Both the position numbers and the translations under genes were made by a program. Below the pieces are notes generated by a model that worked only from the letters and a program-made list of their open reading frames with translations, did not search any database and had not been told where the DNA came from. A DNA stretch of 64,000 nucleotides. It comes from Chitinophagaceae bacterium. GTDB taxonomy: Bacteria; Bacteroidota; Bacteroidia; Chitinophagales; Chitinophagaceae. Where the stretch lies: contig JAHBTJ010000030.1 of NCBI GenBank assembly GCA_019638595.1, forward strand, positions 1-64,000, given 5' to 3'. Shown here one piece after another: positions 60,748 through 64,000 of the stretch. The stretch's first letter is position 1. Every line of letters starts with the position of its first letter.

Positions 60748-63700
60748 CTAACTATTTCCGGCTCTCCACTCCTGCGGCGTCGCGCCATATTCCTGTTTGA
60801 ACACACGTGCAAAATACCCGGGATCATTATACCCGCAGTCCAATGCCACTGATGCTATACTATTGGAAGCGTCCTGTAATAATTCCTTTGCTTTTTTAAG
60901 CCGGATCATCCGGATGAATTTATTGGGAGAATACCCGGTGAGCGCTTCCAGCTTGCGATGCAGTTGCGAATGACTCATAAAAATAAGCTTACTCAACTTC
61001 TCTACTGTAAAATCTGTGTCCGTTAAATTTTGCTCCACCGCTTCTCTTACCCTTTTTACAAAAGCATCTTCTAAAGCATGATCGCTTATTTCAACAGGAA
61101 CAATAACCGGTTTTACAGGTGTTTCTTCATATATACCTGCCTTTTTAAGATAATACTGTTGCAGGTTTTTACGCATCTCCAGTAATTTCTTTATCCTTAC
61201 CAGCAACTCTTCTTTGTTAAATGGCTTTTCCAAATATGCATCGGCGCCCTGTTGCAGGCCTTCTATCTTACTGCTCATATCAGCTTTGGCGGTGAGCATA
61301 ATTACAGGAATATGACTGGTGCTTTCATTGTGGCGCAATTTGTTCACCAGCTCAAAGCCGTCTACAAAAGGCATCATCACATCGGTGAGTATAAGATCCG
61401 GGATCATTTCCGCAGCAATGTCAAAACCTTCCCTGCCATCTTTGGCTACGGCAAGCCTGTAATCAGGAAGGCAGGATGCCGTATAGGCTACTACATCAGC
61501 ATTATCCTCCACCAGTAATAACAGCGGTGCACTGGTATTTTTTTCTTCCTTATCCGGTATCCATTCGCTGAAATCCGGCTTTGCAACAACAGGAGAAGAT
61601 GACTGATTTTTCAGATCATACGTCGTTGACTCTTCCGCTGCTGCTACTCTTTTCAGCGGAAGCGATACCGTAAATTCGCTGCCCTTAAGGGCTCCGGCCG
61701 GCGGGCTTTTTACCACTATCTCTCCATCCATTAATTTAACCAGCTCTTTTGTGAGTGCCAGCCCGATACCTGTGCCTTCTGTTTTGCGGGTATGACTGTT
61801 ATCCAATTGATAAAACCTGTCGAAAACGTATTGCAACTGATCTCCGGGTATGCCAATGCCGGTATCTTTCACTTTAATTATTAAAGTAGCATTATCACTA
61901 TTGCCGGATGGCACATTTTCCATTACACTGATATAAATATTCCCCTTTTCCGGGGTGAACTTAATGGCATTGGAGAGCAGGTTGGAAATGATCTGTCTTA
62001 TTTTCTCCCTGTCAAATTCCATATACAAAGCATCAATATCCGTTAAAAGATGTAGCTGCTTTTGCTGGCTTTCTGCCAGTGAATGAAAGGATTCAACTAT
62101 ATAACGCAGAAAATGTATAACATCTCCATGCGATAACTGCAATGGCATTTTACCCGTCTCAAGTTTGGAGAGGTCAAGGAGTTGGTTTACCAGGTTCAGC
62201 AGGCTTCGTCCATTACGTACGATCATATCCATACGGGTTTCAAACTGCTCGGTTGGTTTTTCTGCAACCTGCTGCGCCATGCCCAGTATAACAGTAAGGG
62301 GGGTACGAAATTCGTGGGTTATATTAGTGTATAATTGTGTTTTAACAGTATCTAATTCTTTCACTCTTTTGGCTTCCAACTGTTCAAAGCTTAACTGCGA
62401 TTGCAGCTTTGCTTTATTTACCTTAAACCGGAGATAAGCGTGTATAGCCAATGCGATCAGTGAAGCATATATCATGTATGCCCACCAGGTTCGCCACCAG
62501 GGAGGTAGTACACGTATTTTTAATTCGGCGGTTTTATCACTCCATATGCCCTGGCTATTGCTGCCCTGCACCTTAAAAGTATAGTTGCCCGATGGAAGGT
62601 GGAGATAAGTAGCCGTTCGTCTTGTGCCGCTTTCTACCCATTCCTTGTCAATGCCGGCCAGTTGATACCGGTATTTGTTTTGTGTGGGCGCTGTAAAATC
62701 AAGCGAAGAAAACTCAAGGGTGAGCACATCCTGCAAATGACTGAGTGTAATGGATGCTGCTTGCTCAATCGTTTCATGCAGCACACCTGTTTTATCGCCG
62801 GGGGCTACTGCTTTATTCCCAATTTGTATGGCGGTGATATACACATTGGGCGAATAACTGCCGGACAATACTTTTTTCGGATCAAAAATATTGATACCGT
62901 TCACTCCTCCGAACGCAAGATCACCATTGGATAGCGCCGCCAGCGCGTTGGTATTGAATTCGTCTGCCTGCAAACCGTCGCTTGTACTGAACACCCTGAA
63001 TACCGGTGAGGAATTGTTTGTTTCTTTTGCTGCCATCATACAGAATATTCCACGGTTGGTGCTTCCCCATATATTACCGGCCTTATCAGCCAGTATTCCA
63101 TATACCACATCATTGGGCAATCCCTGTTGAGTAGTGTAATGAATAAATTTTCCGGTTGATTTTTGCATACGGTTGAGCCCGCCACCCTTGGTACATATCC
63201 ATAAATAATCATTATTAACAGGATCGTCCATAAACCAGGAAACATAATTATAACTGAGGGAATTACTGTTGCCCGGAATATTTTTAAACCATTTTACGCC
63301 CGGCAACGATGTATCGTTCGTAAACTCCAGTCTTGCAAAACCATGCTCAGTGCCCAGCCAGAAAATGCCCTGCCCGTCTTCGTAAAACGCGTTGGTTTGT
63401 GTGAGCGCCGTTGTGCCGGTATATTGCTCTATATCTATTACAAACTTTGAAAGCTTGCCGGTGACAGGATCAACTCTTGCCAGCGTACCATTAGCGCCAC
63501 AAACCCATACCCGGCGCCTGCTGTCTTCTATTAAGGGCGGGAGTTGCTCCGTAGGAGTTGTATTGGCCGGTTCATCGTAGGTAGCAACTAATTTCATATC
63601 ACCAGTGTACCTGAACATTTTCTTTTGCCCCCAGTTCCAATAAAGCCAGTAGTCGCCGTTTTTCGTTTGCAATACATTTGTATAAGCAAGGCCCCCTGTA

Positions 63701-64000
63701 ATAAAAGGTTCCACCGGGCTCACGCTTTCTTCTCCTGCCGGGGTTAATAATTTTGCCGTCCTCCACCCCTGCACATACACCCTGTCATTATTCCAGGTTG
63801 TTATCCGCTGTATGCTCATGTTGGGCAATGCAGGATGAAAACGATTGTTACTGATACGGTATTTGTAAATGCCGTGTCCCATGGTGCCCACCCATAACAC
63901 ACCCGACCGGTCCAGCAACAGGCATTTAACATTCTGATCTTTCACATCGGTTTTAAGATTGCGGGCATATACATCATTGGTACTATTCCCCGCTCTTATA
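60748..64000 (-). CDS. Hybrid two-component sensor/regulator (propeller, histidine kinase, receiver, AraC), N terminus outside the window
   Basis: About 1084 codons are visible and the frame stays open to the right edge, so the N terminus is missing. The order is: propeller repeats of the two-component-regulator type (GVLWVGTMGHGIYKYR, GNIWGSTNRGIFCM), a Y_Y_Y domain (FSSLDFTAPTQNKYRYQLAG), a membrane helix (AYMIYASLIALAIHAYLRF), HisKA with THEFRTPLTVILG, HATPase with ISNLLSNAIKF and DTGIGIPGDQL, a receiver domain with the phosphoacceptor Asp in LILTDVMMPFVDG, and a C-terminal AraC domain (SHSQLHRKLEALTGYSPNKF, YNDPGYFARVFKQEYG). Such regulators sense oligosaccharides in the periplasm and activate a nearby glycan locus. 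Its target is probably beyond the right edge, or could be one of the sugar genes here; the sequence does not decide. Confidence 0.92.
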   Translation of the reverse strand, partial: IRAGNSTNDVYARNLKTDVKDQNVKCLLLDRSGVLWVGTMGHGIYKYRISNNRFHPALPNMSIQRITTWNNDRVYVQGWRTAKLLTPAGEESVSPVEPFITGGLAYTNVLQTKNGDYWLYWNWGQKKMFRYTGDMKLVATYDEPANTTPTEQLPPLIEDSRRRVWVCGANGTLARVDPVTGKLSKFVIDIEQYTGTTALTQTNAFYEDGQGIFWLGTEHGFARLEFTNDTSLPGVKWFKNIPGNSNSLSYNYVSWFMDDPVNNDYLWICTKGGGLNRMQKSTGKFIHYTTQQGLPNDVVYGILADKAGNIWGSTNRGIFCMMAAKETNNSSPVFRVFSTSDGLQADEFNTNALAALSNGDLAFGGVNGINIFDPKKVLSGSYSPNVYITAIQIGNKAVAPGDKTGVLHETIEQAASITLSHLQDVLTLEFSSLDFTAPTQNKYRYQLAGIDKEWVESGTRRTATYLHLPSGNYTFKVQGSNSQGIWSDKTAELKIRVLPPWWRTWWAYMIYASLIALAIHAYLRFKVNKAKLQSQLSFEQLEAKRVKELDTVKTQLYTNITHEFRTPLTVILGMAQQVAEKPTEQFETRMDMIVRNGRSLLNLVNQLLDLSKLETGKMPLQLSHGDVIHFLRYIVESFHSLAESQQKQLHLLTDIDALYMEFDREKIRQIISNLLSNAIKFTPEKGNIYISVMENVPSGNSDNATLIIKVKDTGIGIPGDQLQYVFDRFYQLDNSHTRKTEGTGIGLALTKELVKLMDGEIVVKSPPAGALKGSEFTVSLPLKRVAAAEESTTYDLKNQSSSPVVAKPDFSEWIPDKEEKNTSAPLLLLVEDNADVVAYTASCLPDYRLAVAKDGREGFDIAAEMIPDLILTDVMMPFVDGFELVNKLRHNESTSHIPVIMLTAKADMSSKIEGLQQGADAYLEKPFNKEELLVRIKKLLEMRKNLQQYYLKKAGIYEETPVKPVIVPVEISDHALEDAFVKRVREAVEQNLTDTDFTVEKLSKLIFMSHSQLHRKLEALTGYSPNKFIRMIRLKKAKELLQDASNSIASVALDCGYNDPGYFARVFKQEYGATPQEWRAGNS

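Noticed and set aside
1-64000. CRISPR arrays, tRNA and rRNA genes, integrases or transposases
   Set aside because: I looked for regular spaced repeats, cloverleaf ends and recombinase motifs on both strands and saw none.

Overview
The window looks like the chromosome of a Bacteroidota bacterium, most likely family Chitinophagaceae. The evidence is the set of protein families (DUF6089, DUF6427, DUF6443, DUF6515, a GldB-like lipoprotein, CarboxypepD_reg/OMP_b-brl_3 receptors, a hybrid two-component regulator with an AraC output domain), the near absence of Shine-Dalgarno sequences, and promoters of the Bacteroidota type (TTG, 19-20 nt, TAnnTTTG). I see no rRNA, tRNA, CRISPR array or intact mobile element. 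Forty-nine protein genes are annotated. Two of them run off the window: an RHS protein at the left edge and a hybrid sensor at the right edge.

Layout. 1-5.9 kb: a minus-strand RHS/YD cassette made of a coiled-coil plus beta-barrel protein, an RHS-like protein without a terminal core, and a DUF6443 RHS protein. 6.2-14.5 kb: envelope and housekeeping genes on the minus strand (L,D-transpeptidase-like protein, FUSC membrane protein, DUF6089 barrel, NAD kinase, one-POTRA BamA/TamA-like barrel, CBS protein, alpha/beta hydrolase). 14.7-23.4 kb: aldo/keto reductase, TonB-receptor-like barrel, GH10-like glycosidase, a MarR regulator divergent from an aminotransferase, and a DUF4197 lipoprotein. 23.4-30.7 kb: SNF2 helicase with two SWIM fingers, ComB-like phosphatase, DUF6427 membrane protein, and a large secreted protein. 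30.9-36.7 kb on the plus strand: Kup potassium transporter, two coupled alpha/beta hydrolases, acetyl-CoA synthetase. 36.7-45.4 kb: MGH1-like glycosidase, OmpA lipoprotein, an ECF sigma / anti-sigma / barrel operon, isopentenyl-diphosphate isomerase with an added membrane domain, and GldB.

The most coherent functional unit is 45.6-53.9 kb. Two divergent operons appear to encode oxidative breakdown of glycosides through 3-keto sugars. The minus operon carries a Tat-exported TIM-barrel protein, a GMC flavoprotein, its Tat/lipoprotein small subunit and a second Tat-exported TIM-barrel protein. The plus operon carries a Gfo/Idh/MocA oxidoreductase, a cytosolic TIM-barrel protein, a cytochrome c lipoprotein and a secreted DUF1080 (3-keto-disaccharide hydrolase family) protein. 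The flavoprotein, small subunit and cytochrome together match the composition of glucoside 3-dehydrogenases. The flavoprotein has a C-x5-C-x3-C motif with the spacing I recall for the 3Fe-4S cluster of FAD glucose dehydrogenase. Signal peptides split the pathway between periplasm and cytosol.

54-64 kb holds small envelope and accessory genes: an SRPBCC protein, a non-coding tract of degenerate ~22-nt repeats, an MBL hydrolase, an S41 protease, an EF-hand protein, a DUF6515 protein and the hybrid two-component regulator. Several dispersed palindromes were found, including one read through in frame inside a barrel gene. Two promoters sit so close to their start codons that leaderless transcripts are likely.
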